Positions 38,916 through 50,126 of a stretch of DNA of 61,542 nt are shown one piece after another. A model generated the notes under the pieces. The model searched no databases. It had not been told where the DNA came from and was given only the letters and a program-made list of their open reading frames with translations. This DNA comes from a bacterium 1XD21-70. GTDB taxonomy: Bacteria > Bacillota > Clostridia > Lachnospirales > Lachnospiraceae. The stretch spans positions 1-61,542 of the forward strand of contig RAYB01000031.1 in assembly GCA_003669055.1 (NCBI GenBank), written 5' to 3'. How positions within the stretch are numbered: position 1 is the stretch's first letter; each line of letters begins with the position of its first letter. The translations under genes were made by a program, and so were the position numbers.

Positions 38916-41900
38916 ATACCGCTTCCCTCCCTTGTTGGTGTGAAAATACCACCCGGATCTCCGGATGTTCCTTTTTCATCCGGCAAATCCTCCCAAGCGT
39001 ATCCCGATACTTTTTAAAATCTTCCTGCACCAGCCGCGCAACCCATCTCATCCGTTTTGTGGCATGCACCAAATCCCTGCCCCAACAGGCATCCGCTGCT
39101 AAAAACAAATCCAAATCCGCAACCCACAGCCCGATCTGCCCTTTACAATGCCCGTCCAAAACCACCGCAGCCAGGCTTCCGTCTCCAAACAGGTCGTAAA
39201 CCTGCTCAAAATATTGGCATAAAAAATGCCCTGTCAGCTTCTCCCCTGATACCGGCTTGAACCGGATCCCCTCCATCTGCGGAAGTTGGCTGGAAAATAC
39301 CAGGCGGCAAAGCCTTGGCTTTCTAAGCCCCCGCAGGACTTCCTTTGAAGCCACCAATTCATACCCAAAAAACCGGCAAAGCCCGCCCACATGGTCAGGA
39401 TGGCCATGGGATAGGATAATCGTTTTTATACTCCCTGGTTCTATCCCGTCCCGGATTAACTTCCTGTCAATCCGGTCTCCTTCTTTTAGAGACACCGGAT
39501 TCAGCCGCCGGTACAATCTTAATAAAAACATTTCCCATTTTCCGGATACCCCGCCTCTGTGGGTATCCGTGCCGAAAATACGTTCCGAATATCCTGTATC
39601 ATATAAAATGTTCCCGAAATCCTTATGCCGGATCAATACTGCCGCTGCCGGGAACCGCCTTTTTTTCCACGGCATCCCCCAAAACATCAATGCCAGGTTA
39701 TTGGTACAAAACCCGCAGTGGTAGACCACCGCCTTGTCAATTTTTCCTGGCCGTACCTTCCCTTTGCCGTGCATGGTTCTCCACCATTTGCCATATTCCT
39801 TAATAGATTCCTCCAATGTCTTCTCCGGCCGGTATCCCAGAATTTCTTTGGCCTTTGTGATATCCATCGTTTGGGCAAATCCCAGCGTGCAAGCTGTATA
39901 CCTTGTCAGCGGCGGCTCTCCCGGCAGGCCGAATTTCCGGTAAACCCCTTCCATCAGCCCCGCCAGCCCATACACTACAGGAAAGGGGATTCTCCGGTAA
40001 CAAGGCTTCTCCCCTGCTGCCTGCAAGAATTTTTCCAACAAAACCCGGAACGGTGCCGGCTCCCCGTTGGTAATATTAAACACTTGCCCGGCCGCTTTCC
40101 TCTCAGTCATTGCCAGCTGGCAGGCCAGGGCTACATTCTCCACACTGGTTAAGTCAACCAGGTTTTCTCCTTCCCGAAACAGGGGGATGCCAACCCCTCC
40201 GTTTGCCCGCAGCAGCCGTGGCACCAGGCTGGTATCCCCGATTCCAATCAGTCCACGGGGGCGCAGAACTACGGTTTCCAGCCCTCTTTTTCCCCACTCC
40301 CTGATCTTTTGTTCTGCCATCAGCTTTGAGCGGATATAGTAGTTCAGGCCATTTTCTTTTGGTGCCTGCTCTTCCCGGATCCCATACTGATCCTCTCTTC
40401 CGGAATAAATGCTAGGAGACGAGATGTAGACCATCCTGCGCACGCCGTTTTCCAGGCAAAGCCTTGCCACCAGATCCGTCCCCAGCACATTCGTGTTATA
40501 AAAATCCTCCCACTCCCCCCACACTGTAGACAAAGCACCTCCGTGGATGACGTACTGCACCCCTCTGAAATATCTGCTGCAGCTATCTTCATCTGTAAAA
40601 TCCCCCTGGCAGAACACTGCCCCAAGTTCTTCCAGCCGCTTTCCCTTTTCCTGGTTCCTCCCCAACGCAAGTACCCGGTATTCCCCTGCCAGCCTACGCA
40701 CCAGATATTCCCCCAAAAAACCTGTCGCCCCTGTTACAAGAACCGTTTCCCTGCCGTCTGCCCTTTCCTTTTCTTCCTCCCCCTCTCCTGGGTCTTGGAT
40801 CCCCCTCTTCTGGAACAGCTTCATGCCTTCCTCTATGTGAATTCCTGTCATCTCTTTTCTCCTTCCTTCTTCCCAGCTATCCTTAAGCTTCATAGCCATT
40901 TCCGCCTCCTCCCTCACCTTTGCCGGATCACGCAGAACCCTCCCAAAACCTAGTTTCTCAAACTGCCTGGCGTTTATAAGCTGTTCCCCCTGCTGAGGGC
41001 AAAGCAGGCAAGGAACCCCGTAATACAACGCCTCATGAATGCTATTCATTCCCCCGGCACTGATAAATAAGGAGGCTCTCTTTAATATCTCCCCCTGGTT
41101 GACAAAACCTCTCACAATAAAATTATCCGGAAACATGGTTACTGCACCTGCCCTGTCCCCTGGCCATGCCATCACAATCACATATTCCTGGAAATCCCCC
41201 TTCTCCCCCGGGTATTCTGCCTTCTTTTTTCCCACGCCAAACTGCCTTACAATCTCTCTAAGCAGCCTTTCATCCCGGTTAAAGATAGTTCCCAGGGAAA
41301 TATAAACCACCCGCCCCTCCGGGCAGATAAAATCATTTGTTTCAACTGCCTGCCGGTACATTGCCATAGGGCCAAGGAATATGTATTCCTTTCCCATTTG
41401 ATTTCCTCCTGGCTGAAGCAGGCGGGAATATCCCATAAAATTTTGATCCCCCTGGTTCATCAGTGCCTCTGCCATACCTAATTTTATTTTTCCCGCCCTT
41501 CCCCACTCTTTTTGCAGTTTTATCCTCAGCCGCAATATTTTTGGGATTTCCCCCGCATACCGAAAAAAACCTGCAGAAAAATTTTTGCTATAAGCCCAGA
41601 ACCCCGCATCCCCCACATGGGAAACAGCCAAAATACTATAAAAACTATATCCTGGTATCCCCAGCTGACCTTTCACCACACGCCCCCAAAGCGCCAGGGA
41701 ATCAAATATTATTTCTCTCGGCTCTTCCTTTTTTGCCTCCTCCATCAAAACGGGCATCATCCTTTTGGTATACTGCAAAACCAGCCTGTATAGCCTTAAA
41801 AGCTTATCCCCGTCTGACAGGTCAATCTCTCCTGGCCGGATCGGATAAGAACGGTATTCACACCCATTGGCCTCAATTACTGCCCGGTATTCTTCTGTTG

Positions 41901-42018
41901 CATAATAGATTACCCGGAAACCTTTTTTTACCAAACAATCGGCAAAATACAAATTCGCATGTATATGCCCATATGCCGGGATGCTATACCAAATTATATT
42001 TTCCTGCCGCTCTCCCAT
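38899..42018 (-). CDS. Glycosyltransferase-SDR-MBL three-domain fusion
   Basis: A 1039-residue fusion. Residues about 1-400 are an MGT-type GT1 glycosyltransferase (YSIPAYGHIHANLYFADCL; donor-site motif ISAGGMNSIHEALYYGVPCL with PQQGEQ). Residues 424-750 are an extended SDR of the 3-beta-HSD/OleD kind, with TGATGFLG at 429-436 and YxxxK at Y561/K565. Residues 760-1039 are a metallo-beta-lactamase-fold hydrolase with HGHPDH at 871-876. I chose ATG 42018 behind GGAGGAAGGGTAAC; an upstream extension of 59 codons lacks a site and homology. First gene of the operon with the adenylating enzyme and KAS III-like synthase. Such genes usually occur separately, so the fusion ties reduction, glycosylation and hydrolysis to one product. 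Confidence 0.85.
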   Translation of the reverse strand: MGERQENIIWYSIPAYGHIHANLYFADCLVKKGFRVIYYATEEYRAVIEANGCEYRSYPIRPGEIDLSDGDKLLRLYRLVLQYTKRMMPVLMEEAKKEEPREIIFDSLALWGRVVKGQLGIPGYSFYSILAVSHVGDAGFWAYSKNFSAGFFRYAGEIPKILRLRIKLQKEWGRAGKIKLGMAEALMNQGDQNFMGYSRLLQPGGNQMGKEYIFLGPMAMYRQAVETNDFICPEGRVVYISLGTIFNRDERLLREIVRQFGVGKKKAEYPGEKGDFQEYVIVMAWPGDRAGAVTMFPDNFIVRGFVNQGEILKRASLFISAGGMNSIHEALYYGVPCLLCPQQGEQLINARQFEKLGFGRVLRDPAKVREEAEMAMKLKDSWEEGRRKEMTGIHIEEGMKLFQKRGIQDPGEGEEEKERADGRETVLVTGATGFLGEYLVRRLAGEYRVLALGRNQEKGKRLEELGAVFCQGDFTDEDSCSRYFRGVQYVIHGGALSTVWGEWEDFYNTNVLGTDLVARLCLENGVRRMVYISSPSIYSGREDQYGIREEQAPKENGLNYYIRSKLMAEQKIREWGKRGLETVVLRPRGLIGIGDTSLVPRLLRANGGVGIPLFREGENLVDLTSVENVALACQLAMTERKAAGQVFNITNGEPAPFRVLLEKFLQAAGEKPCYRRIPFPVVYGLAGLMEGVYRKFGLPGEPPLTRYTACTLGFAQTMDITKAKEILGYRPEKTLEESIKEYGKWWRTMHGKGKVRPGKIDKAVVYHCGFCTNNLALMFWGMPWKKRRFPAAAVLIRHKDFGNILYDTGYSERIFGTDTHRGGVSGKWEMFLLRLYRRLNPVSLKEGDRIDRKLIRDGIEPGSIKTIILSHGHPDHVGGLCRFFGYELVASKEVLRGLRKPRLCRLVFSSQLPQMEGIRFKPVSGEKLTGHFLCQYFEQVYDLFGDGSLAAVVLDGHCKGQIGLWVADLDLFLAADACWGRDLVHATKRMRWVARLVQEDFKKYRDTLGRICRMKKEHPEIRVVFSHQQGREAVYARTD

Positions 42019-42177
42019 AGTTACCCTTCCTCCGATCCCTGGCCATGGCTCCCAGGCACTTTTTCTTTCTTCATTATATAAAAAATATTCTACCCTTGGC
42101 AGAGACTGTTTGTCATCTTCTGCAATGACAAATGTAACCATTCCTAACCCAGTGCATTTTCTCTTGCTTCCATAACA

Positions 42178-42212
42178 AAAATCCGTACTACCCATAGAAA
42201 GCAGTACGGATT
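42178..42212 (-). terminator. Terminator after the acetyltransferase gene
   Basis: AAAAATCCGTACT pairs with AGTACGGATTTTT across a short loop, giving T-runs on both sides. It separates the acetyltransferase gene (ends 42218) from the biosynthetic operon (starts 42018). Confidence 0.85.
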
Positions 42213-42217
42213 TTTAT

Positions 42218-42832
42218 TTAATCCGGAATCTCCATATCAATTTCCTTATCCCGGAAATAATATTTCCTGTCTTTTTCTCCGATTTCCCTCATCACACGGC
42301 ATGGATTTCCCACTGCCACCACACCAGAAGGGATATCCTTTGTCACAACGCTCCCTGCCCCTATGACCGAATCATCCCCAATGCTCACCCCAGGCAGGAT
42401 AATCGCGCCTGCCCCAATCCATACGTTATTCCCGATATGGATATCCGCATTAAACTGGATTTCCCGTCTGCGCAAATGCGGCTCTACCGGATGGCCAGCA
42501 GAAGAAATCGTCACATTTGGGCCGATCATTACATGGTCACCTACATAGATATTTCCGTCATCCGTCATAGTCAGGTTAAAATTCGCATAGACATAATTTC
42601 CCAAAAATACATGCTTTCCGCCCCAGTTCGCGTAAAAAGGCGGTTCAATATAACATCCCTTGCCGATTTGGCCAAACATCCCTTTCATCAGCTGCTGCCG
42701 TTTCTCCGTCTCTGACACAGTGGTTCGGTTAAATTCATACATTTTTTCCAGGCATCCGAATTGTTCCTTCAGGATCTCCTTATCCCCTGGGTCATATAAC
42801 CTCCCGGCAATCATTTTCTCTTTCTCAGTCAT
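42218..42832 (-). CDS. Maltose/galactoside O-acetyltransferase family
   Basis: A 204-residue left-handed beta-helix acetyltransferase. The N-terminal Maa domain (MTEKEKMIAGRLYDPGDKEI) and hexapeptide repeats (NIYVGDHVMIGPNVTI, IGNNVWIGAGAIILPGVSIG) are complete, and the active-site His of the family is in SSAGHPVEP. It transfers acetyl from acetyl-CoA to the 6-hydroxyl of sugars, probably for detoxifying non-metabolised sugars. The start follows GGAGAAGGG. It sits downstream of a chemoreceptor gene and ends at a strong terminator. Confidence 0.9.
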   Translation of the reverse strand: MTEKEKMIAGRLYDPGDKEILKEQFGCLEKMYEFNRTTVSETEKRQQLMKGMFGQIGKGCYIEPPFYANWGGKHVFLGNYVYANFNLTMTDDGNIYVGDHVMIGPNVTISSAGHPVEPHLRRREIQFNADIHIGNNVWIGAGAIILPGVSIGDDSVIGAGSVVTKDIPSGVVAVGNPCRVMREIGEKDRKYYFRDKEIDMEIPD

Positions 42833-42871
42833 TTCAAGCTTCCCTTCTCCCTTTTTCAGGCAATCGATCCA

Positions 42872-44458
42872 TTACAGGTCTACAAATACTTCCATCTGCT
42901 TTTTCAGTTCTTCCACAATTTCCCGGTTCACATCCATCTTTCCCGTAATATCCGACATGTCACGTTCCATTTTCCTGGTGCTGTCCGCGGCTCCCGTGAT
43001 CCCCGCAGCCCCCTCATCCATGGCCTTGCTGATGCTGCCGATCGAACCGGCGATTTCTTCCATGGTTCCCCGCAATCGCTCTGTGCGCTCGTAAAAAGCA
43101 TCCATGGCTTTTCCTACATAAACGGAATCATCCCTATACTGTTTCCCGGAATCCACAAAGGAACGAAATTCTGTCAGAACCGACTCTTTCAGATAATCTA
43201 CCAGTTCCTGGGACTGGTTGGACAGATTATGCACCGCCCCGGTAACCACCTCGTTGACATTTTGGATATGGCTGACCGTCTCGCCACACGAATCCGCCAG
43301 CTGACGGATTTCGCTGGCTACCACCGCAAACCCTTTCCCCGCAGCGCCGGCCCGCGCCGCTTCCACAGAAGCATTCAGCGCAATCAGGTTGGTGGTTGAC
43401 ACAATGGCCAGGATATCCTTTGTAAGGGCATTGATCTGATCCACACTCCTGCTCTTTTTAATGGCATCATCCAGCAACGCCAGGATCTCTTCCACCTTAT
43501 CCTCAATCACCTTTACATTGCTTTTAGCCGACTGCTGCATCTCGTCTGCCCGTGTGCGCATTTCCGAAGAATATGACGTGATCACACCACATTCCTCAGC
43601 CATGTTATTTACATCGGCACGGATATTGGCAGCGCTGTTGTTAATCATCGAAGCATTGCTTGCCACCTCCTGCATGGCAGAAGACAGTTCCTTTACCAGA
43701 GAAGCCAGCGACCGTGCGCTATGGTTGGAAGTCTTTGTCCGTTTCAGCACCTCCCCGGTCACCCCATCAATCCGTTCTGAACTTTCCTGAAGTGAAAACA
43801 GCATACCCTTAATCGGGCGAACCACATATTTGAGTATAATATGGATAGCAAACAGCACAAGCATTACCCCAACCAAAATAGAGATAATCCCTGTCCCGAT
43901 AGAGATGATATATACTGTCATCAAACGTCTGCGGGCAGCGGCCGTCTGGGCACGGACAGCCTCATCCAGCTGGTCAATATTCCCTTCCACCGCGTTTCCA
44001 AAAGCTGCTACGTCCCCATTAGCAATGGTATATGCCTCCTGGGTTTTGCTGTCCGCACTGGCACATACCAAATCCACCAGGGCATGTTTGAAGGAATCAT
44101 AATTGTCCAGAAGCTGGCGGTAAGAATCTTCCCCCTTCTTTGTAATGTAGCCGGAAAATTCCCCCAGGTCTGCATCTAATTTCTTCTCCTCTGCCTTAAT
44201 CTGGGCAACCACCTCTACCATGGTTTGGTAATCCGTAGCCACAATATGGGATAAAGCCATCTTATGTATATTCAGGATCGAACGGCGGATATCCGCCAGC
44301 CTGGACTGTTCTACCATAGAATTGTCCACAATATTAGCCGCATTGGCATTTACATTGTGAATGCTGAAAATTGCCAGGACATTTGATATCAACGCCACAA
44401 TCCCCAGCAAAATAATCGGCAATATCAAACGCTGCTGGATGCTCAGCTTACTTTTCAT
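42872..44458 (-). CDS. Methyl-accepting chemotaxis protein
   Basis: A 528-residue chemoreceptor. TM1 (about 12-33) and TM2 (about 190-213) frame a four-helix-bundle ligand domain. A HAMP-like linker (YVVRPIKGMLFSLQESSERI) and a long signalling coiled coil follow, with the conserved hairpin tip ALNASVEAARAGAAGKGFAV then VVASEIRQLADSC. It relays ligand state to CheA/CheW. No other chemotaxis genes are in the window. Downstream of the solute-binding lipoprotein on the same strand, 64 bp away, so it may sense the same ligand. The start ATG lies after a GGAGGATTAG-like site. Confidence 0.9.
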   Translation of the reverse strand: MKSKLSIQQRLILPIILLGIVALISNVLAIFSIHNVNANAANIVDNSMVEQSRLADIRRSILNIHKMALSHIVATDYQTMVEVVAQIKAEEKKLDADLGEFSGYITKKGEDSYRQLLDNYDSFKHALVDLVCASADSKTQEAYTIANGDVAAFGNAVEGNIDQLDEAVRAQTAAARRRLMTVYIISIGTGIISILVGVMLVLFAIHIILKYVVRPIKGMLFSLQESSERIDGVTGEVLKRTKTSNHSARSLASLVKELSSAMQEVASNASMINNSAANIRADVNNMAEECGVITSYSSEMRTRADEMQQSAKSNVKVIEDKVEEILALLDDAIKKSRSVDQINALTKDILAIVSTTNLIALNASVEAARAGAAGKGFAVVASEIRQLADSCGETVSHIQNVNEVVTGAVHNLSNQSQELVDYLKESVLTEFRSFVDSGKQYRDDSVYVGKAMDAFYERTERLRGTMEEIAGSIGSISKAMDEGAAGITGAADSTRKMERDMSDITGKMDVNREIVEELKKQMEVFVDL

Positions 44459-44522
44459 CTCCCTAATCCTCCAATACTTTTATAAACTTTTCATCCAATA
44501 TCTCCTGTTCCCCTAGAGACCC

Positions 44523-45767
44523 TTATCTTGCCGTAACCTCTTCCACCAGCTTATCTAACAGTTCCTGAAGATTTTTATGATCCGGGTTCCCGGCTGCTAT
44601 AATCCCTGCAAATTCCGTCACCGGATCCCAGAACTTCCCGCCAACCCGCTGAAGCTGGGCATATTCCGACTGTTCCAGCAATGCCGCAATGGCTGGCGCC
44701 TCCTGGACGGCAGGCGACTGCGAAGCCCGGATATTGGACGGCCCTTGCCCCCGCAATTGAAACCGGAGTTTCTGGTTTTCCTCATTGGCAATCCATTCCG
44801 CTAATTTCGATGCCCAGGCATAATGCCGGGAATAAGCATTGACCCCTACCAGTTTACATCCAGAAAAAGATGCCATCTGCACCTGCTCCCCGCGGCAAGT
44901 ATAGATGGGCAATTTTGCAGCGCCAAAATCCCTGCCCCAGGCTTCTTCAATAGCGACAGCATTCCATACCCCACTGATCCCGGCAATCACAGTCCCATCC
45001 TGTACCCCAGCCATAAATTCCGTGTCAGTCCGGCTGGCAAAACCTGGATTTTTGGCAATCCTCCCCATGGCTTCTGCCACATCTACACCCCGGATCTTCC
45101 CCTCCTTCTGGTTCCAGGTACAGAAATTGGTGATGCCATCCGTGTTCAGTCCCACCTCCATGCCTGTATTCCCGAAAAAGGAATAGACATACCATGCAGA
45201 TGACCAGTCCATGGTGATCCGTTTATCGTTTTCCTGTGCAATTTCCAGCATCCGGTCCAAGGTCTTTATATCCTGCTCGGTAAAATATTTTTTATTGTAA
45301 TACATGAAATAGCCATTATCTGCCGTCAGCGGATAGGCATACAAGATATTATTCACCGAAGCCGCCTCAACTGCTGCTTCCAGATTTTCAGACCGGATCT
45401 TAGCATCCTCCGCCAATGGCTCCAGCGCCCCGGCAGCTGCCAGCGCATTCAGCTGGTCATCCGCAAAGGTAAATACATCTGCTCCCTCTTCCAGATTCTC
45501 TAAAAGCACATCCTTGCATTTTGTCTCTCCCTGTACCTCAAAAGTAATCTGAAAATCCGCCTCCCCCTGATGCTGCTTCTCAAAATTCCCAATAATCTGC
45601 CTTAAAAGTTCTTCATCCTCCTGTGCACCCCAAACTACCAGTTCCACTTTTTCAGGGTTTCCCTCCTGGGAAGGCTCTTTTTCCTGCTTCCCCCTGCTTC
45701 CCTGGCAACCGGCCAGCACTGCTATGCACACCATAGCGGCAAACCATCTGCTTATCCTCTTTTTCAT
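44523..45767 (-). CDS. ABC-type solute-binding lipoprotein
   Basis: A 414-residue family-1 extracellular sugar-binding lipoprotein: signal peptide with lipobox VLAGC, then VELVVWGAQEDEELLRQIIGNFE and later NAYSRHYAWASKLAEWIANEENQ, both typical of MalE-like binding proteins. I start at ATG 45767 (ATG 45770 adjacent) after GAGGGTGG; upstream codons lack support. No permease or ATPase genes are adjacent, so it is an orphan binding protein. It is divergent from the alpha-galactosidase gene and may deliver or sense galactosides, possibly working with the downstream chemoreceptor. Confidence 0.85.
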   Translation of the reverse strand: MKKRISRWFAAMVCIAVLAGCQGSRGKQEKEPSQEGNPEKVELVVWGAQEDEELLRQIIGNFEKQHQGEADFQITFEVQGETKCKDVLLENLEEGADVFTFADDQLNALAAAGALEPLAEDAKIRSENLEAAVEAASVNNILYAYPLTADNGYFMYYNKKYFTEQDIKTLDRMLEIAQENDKRITMDWSSAWYVYSFFGNTGMEVGLNTDGITNFCTWNQKEGKIRGVDVAEAMGRIAKNPGFASRTDTEFMAGVQDGTVIAGISGVWNAVAIEEAWGRDFGAAKLPIYTCRGEQVQMASFSGCKLVGVNAYSRHYAWASKLAEWIANEENQKLRFQLRGQGPSNIRASQSPAVQEAPAIAALLEQSEYAQLQRVGGKFWDPVTEFAGIIAAGNPDHKNLQELLDKLVEEVTAR

Positions 45768-45885
45768 CATCCACCCTCTGTTTTTCTGCTTATTCCTTTC
45801 TCCATAAAATAGCAAAAAAAGTATACCATTTTTGTGGCCGCTTGACAATCTGCCACTTTACATTTTTCCTGTTTTTGCCCTCATT

Positions 45886-45911
45886 AAAATTCATTTGTAT
45901 AAATGAATTTT
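45886..45911. promoter_or_regulatory. Palindromic operator candidate
   Basis: AAAATTCATTT and AAATGAATTTT face each other across GTAT, a perfect 11-bp dyad in the 290-bp divergent region between the binding-protein and alpha-galactosidase genes. A -10-like TATGCT follows at 45920. It is a likely repressor or activator site for one or both genes. Confidence 0.6.
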
Positions 45912-46057
45912 AGAGAAAATATGCTAAACTATCCTCGGATAAGGAATTGTATGGCAATAACAGCAGACGACCCTGGTATCCGGCCATGCACAGTTTCTAA
46001 ATACACGATGTCAGGAAAGGCATACAGCCATTTCCTCTAAGACAGAAGGAGCGTCAT

Positions 46058-48250
46058 ATGGCAATTATCTATCATGAGAAGACGAAAACAATCACTCTTC
46101 ACACCAAAAACACATCCTACCAGATGAAAATAGGCAATCTGGACTACTTGCTGCACCTTTATTATGGCCCTTCCATTCCGGATGAGGATATGAATTACCA
46201 GGTCATGCAGTATGACCGAGGATTTTCCGGTAACCCTTATGAATCAAGAAATACCCGAACCTTCTCTTTAGATGCCCAGCCCCAGGAATTTACCACCCAG
46301 CAGCAAGGGGATTTCCGTACTTCCAGCATTGAGGTAGTCAATAGTGACGGAAGCTACTCCTACCATGGAAAAACGGTGGATTACAAAATTTCCAAAGGGA
46401 AATACCAGCTGGATACCCTTCCTTGTGTATTTGCCAACGAGACAGACACTGCAGATACCCTGGAAGTTACCCTCTGTGATGCTGTCAGCAATATAAAAGT
46501 AAAACTGCTTTATGGGGTATTTGAAGAAGCCGATATCATTACCCGTGCCGTGAAGGTGGTCAACGGCGGGGACAAGCCCATCCATCTAAGGAAGATTATG
46601 TCCGTCTGCCTGGACTTTTTAAACGGCGCTGATTTTGACCTTGTGAGCCTGCCGGGACGCTATGGCCAGGAGCGCCAGGTAGAACGCCAGCCCATGACCC
46701 ACCACATCCATACTATTGGCAGTGTCCGTGGTTCCTCCAGCCACCAGCAGAATCCCTTTGTCATTCTTTGTGAGCGGGAAACCTCTGAGGATTACGGCAA
46801 ATGTTATGGCTTTTCTCTGATGTACAGCGGCAATTTCCTGGCGGAGGCAGAACTGGACCAATATGACCAGCTGCGGTTGGTGATGGGCATCAACCCCAAG
46901 CAGTTTTTATATGAGTTAAAGCCGGGGGAAACTTTTGAAGGCCCCGAGGCCGTAATGGCTTTCAGCTGCCATGGGTTTACCGGGCTGAGCCATCTCTACC
47001 ATGATTTCTACCGCACCAACCTCTGCCGCAGCAAATTTGTAAGTGAGGTACAAAGGCCTGTGCTGATCAACAGCTGGGAAGCCGCCTTCATGGATTTTGA
47101 CGATGTCAAGCTGGTTGAAATCGCCAAGGCCGCAAAAAATATGGGTGTAGACCTTCTTGTCATGGATGACGGCTGGTTTGGCAAACGTGACGATGACAAC
47201 AGCGGCCTGGGTGACTGGTTTGTCAACGAAAATAAAATCAAATGCGGCCTTCACAAGCTGGTTGAGCAGATCAACGGCCTGGATATGAAATTCGGCATCT
47301 GGTTCGAGCCGGAGATGGTATCTGAGGACAGTGACCTTTACCGTGCCCATCCCGATTGGGCCATGCAGATTCCCGGAAGGCATGCCGTGCGCAGCCGGAA
47401 CCAGATGGCGCTCGACATGAGCCGGCGGGAAGTACAGGACTATCTGATTGAAAAGATCAATGCCATCCTAGATGATGCCAATATCTACTATGTAAAATGG
47501 GACATCAACCGTTCACTGGCAGATATCTGGTCCAACGACCTGCCTGGGGAAAAGCAGGGGGAGGTTTACCACCGCTACATCCTGGGATTGTACCGGGTAA
47601 TGGATGCAATCATCCTGACCCATCCGGATATCCTTTTTGAAGGCTGCAGCGGAGGCGGCGGACGATATGACGCCGCTATGCTGCATTACTATCCGCAATA
47701 TTGGGTAAGTGACAATAACAACCCCATTGACCGCTTAAAACTCCATTATGGCACCTCCTTTGTGTATCCGACCAGTACCATGGGCGCCCATATTTCTGAC
47801 AGCGGAAAATTTGTCCCCTTAGAGACAAAAGCAGTCGTGGCGATGTGCGGCACCTTTGGCTATGAACTGGATGCTACCCATCTTTCCAAAAAGGAACAGA
47901 AAATCTGCAAAACGCAGAGCGACCTTTTCCGTAAGTATTACCATATTACCTTCCGGGGCGATTTTTACCGCCTGACCAATCCCTTCCGGATGGGCAACAT
48001 GACGGCCTGGCAGCATGTGACCAAAGATAAGAGCGAATCTCTTTTAAGCGTGGTAGTCACAAACCTGACCTGCAACGGCCCCCAGGAATATATCCGTGCC
48101 AAAGGGCTGGAGCCGCAGGCCATGTATTCCGTCAACGGCAGCAAAGAACTCCGCTCCGGTTCTGCTTTGATGAACGCCGGACTGCCAATTAACCGGGAAG
48201 TGGCAGAATATTCCGCATTCCAGTTCCACCTGGTAAAGAAACAGGACTGA
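46058..48250 (+). CDS. GH36 alpha-galactosidase
   Basis: A 730-residue intracellular alpha-galactosidase of glycoside hydrolase family 36. The nucleophile is D482 in YYVKWDINR and the acid/base is D552 in YWVSDNNNP. The substrate motif GCSGGGGRYD lies between them, and LLVMDDGWFGKRDD is also conserved. It releases galactose from melibiose, raffinose and related sugars. No signal peptide is present, so substrates are imported first. AGAAGGAGCG precedes the ATG. Divergent from a solute-binding protein gene with a shared regulatory dyad. Confidence 0.93.
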   Translation: MAIIYHEKTKTITLHTKNTSYQMKIGNLDYLLHLYYGPSIPDEDMNYQVMQYDRGFSGNPYESRNTRTFSLDAQPQEFTTQQQGDFRTSSIEVVNSDGSYSYHGKTVDYKISKGKYQLDTLPCVFANETDTADTLEVTLCDAVSNIKVKLLYGVFEEADIITRAVKVVNGGDKPIHLRKIMSVCLDFLNGADFDLVSLPGRYGQERQVERQPMTHHIHTIGSVRGSSSHQQNPFVILCERETSEDYGKCYGFSLMYSGNFLAEAELDQYDQLRLVMGINPKQFLYELKPGETFEGPEAVMAFSCHGFTGLSHLYHDFYRTNLCRSKFVSEVQRPVLINSWEAAFMDFDDVKLVEIAKAAKNMGVDLLVMDDGWFGKRDDDNSGLGDWFVNENKIKCGLHKLVEQINGLDMKFGIWFEPEMVSEDSDLYRAHPDWAMQIPGRHAVRSRNQMALDMSRREVQDYLIEKINAILDDANIYYVKWDINRSLADIWSNDLPGEKQGEVYHRYILGLYRVMDAIILTHPDILFEGCSGGGGRYDAAMLHYYPQYWVSDNNNPIDRLKLHYGTSFVYPTSTMGAHISDSGKFVPLETKAVVAMCGTFGYELDATHLSKKEQKICKTQSDLFRKYYHITFRGDFYRLTNPFRMGNMTAWQHVTKDKSESLLSVVVTNLTCNGPQEYIRAKGLEPQAMYSVNGSKELRSGSALMNAGLPINREVAEYSAFQFHLVKKQD

Positions 48251-48287
48251 TTGACATATTCTTAACAAATAAAATCAAACACCAAAA

Positions 48288-48325
48288 AACAGGCCAAAGA
48301 AAAACACTCTTTGGCCTGTTTTCTT
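48288..48325. terminator. Bidirectional terminator
   Basis: A perfect 13-bp stem, AACAGGCCAAAGA with TCTTTGGCCTGTT, has an A-run before it and TTCTT after it. It serves the convergent alpha-galactosidase and glutamate dehydrogenase genes. Confidence 0.9.
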
Positions 48326-48338
48326 ACAATTATAGGAA

Positions 48339-49791
<1,453 letters not shown>

Positions 49792-49993
49792 GAAGTAATG
49801 GCTTTTGTTTTATGATTTTTTGTGACATCTTAAGATTCTAAAGACAACACAAGCCCGCTTTTCTTTGATGTAAGGTTAAAGTTAATTACTGAAAGTATAC
49901 ATTATCGGGTGTTAGAAATTGTCTTATAATTTTATCAGAAAATAATATATATCTGAACTGCAAAAATTTTTCTAATTATTTTCTATTTTATTA

Positions 49994-50022
49994 TTGTTTT
50001 CTTACATTTTATGTGCTATACT
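49994..50022 (+). promoter_or_regulatory. Promoter of HPr-like gene
   Basis: TTGTTT (49994-49999) and TATACT (50017-50022) with a 17-bp spacer precede the HPr-like gene. The remaining AT-rich spacer 49792-49993 shows no gene. Confidence 0.6.
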
Positions 50023-50126
50023 AAATGCATATTTATAATTTATTGTTTTACATATTTATTTTCTTTAACTTGTTGATTTGTTAAGGTCTCAAATGAAGTT
50101 CCCTTTTAGGAGGAGGTTGGTAAGGC

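Noticed and set aside
42019-42195. Upstream extension of the GT-SDR-MBL fusion by 59 codons
   Set aside because: There is no ribosome site at 42195 and no homology-like sequence before the YSIPAYGH start, while GGAGG precedes ATG 42018.
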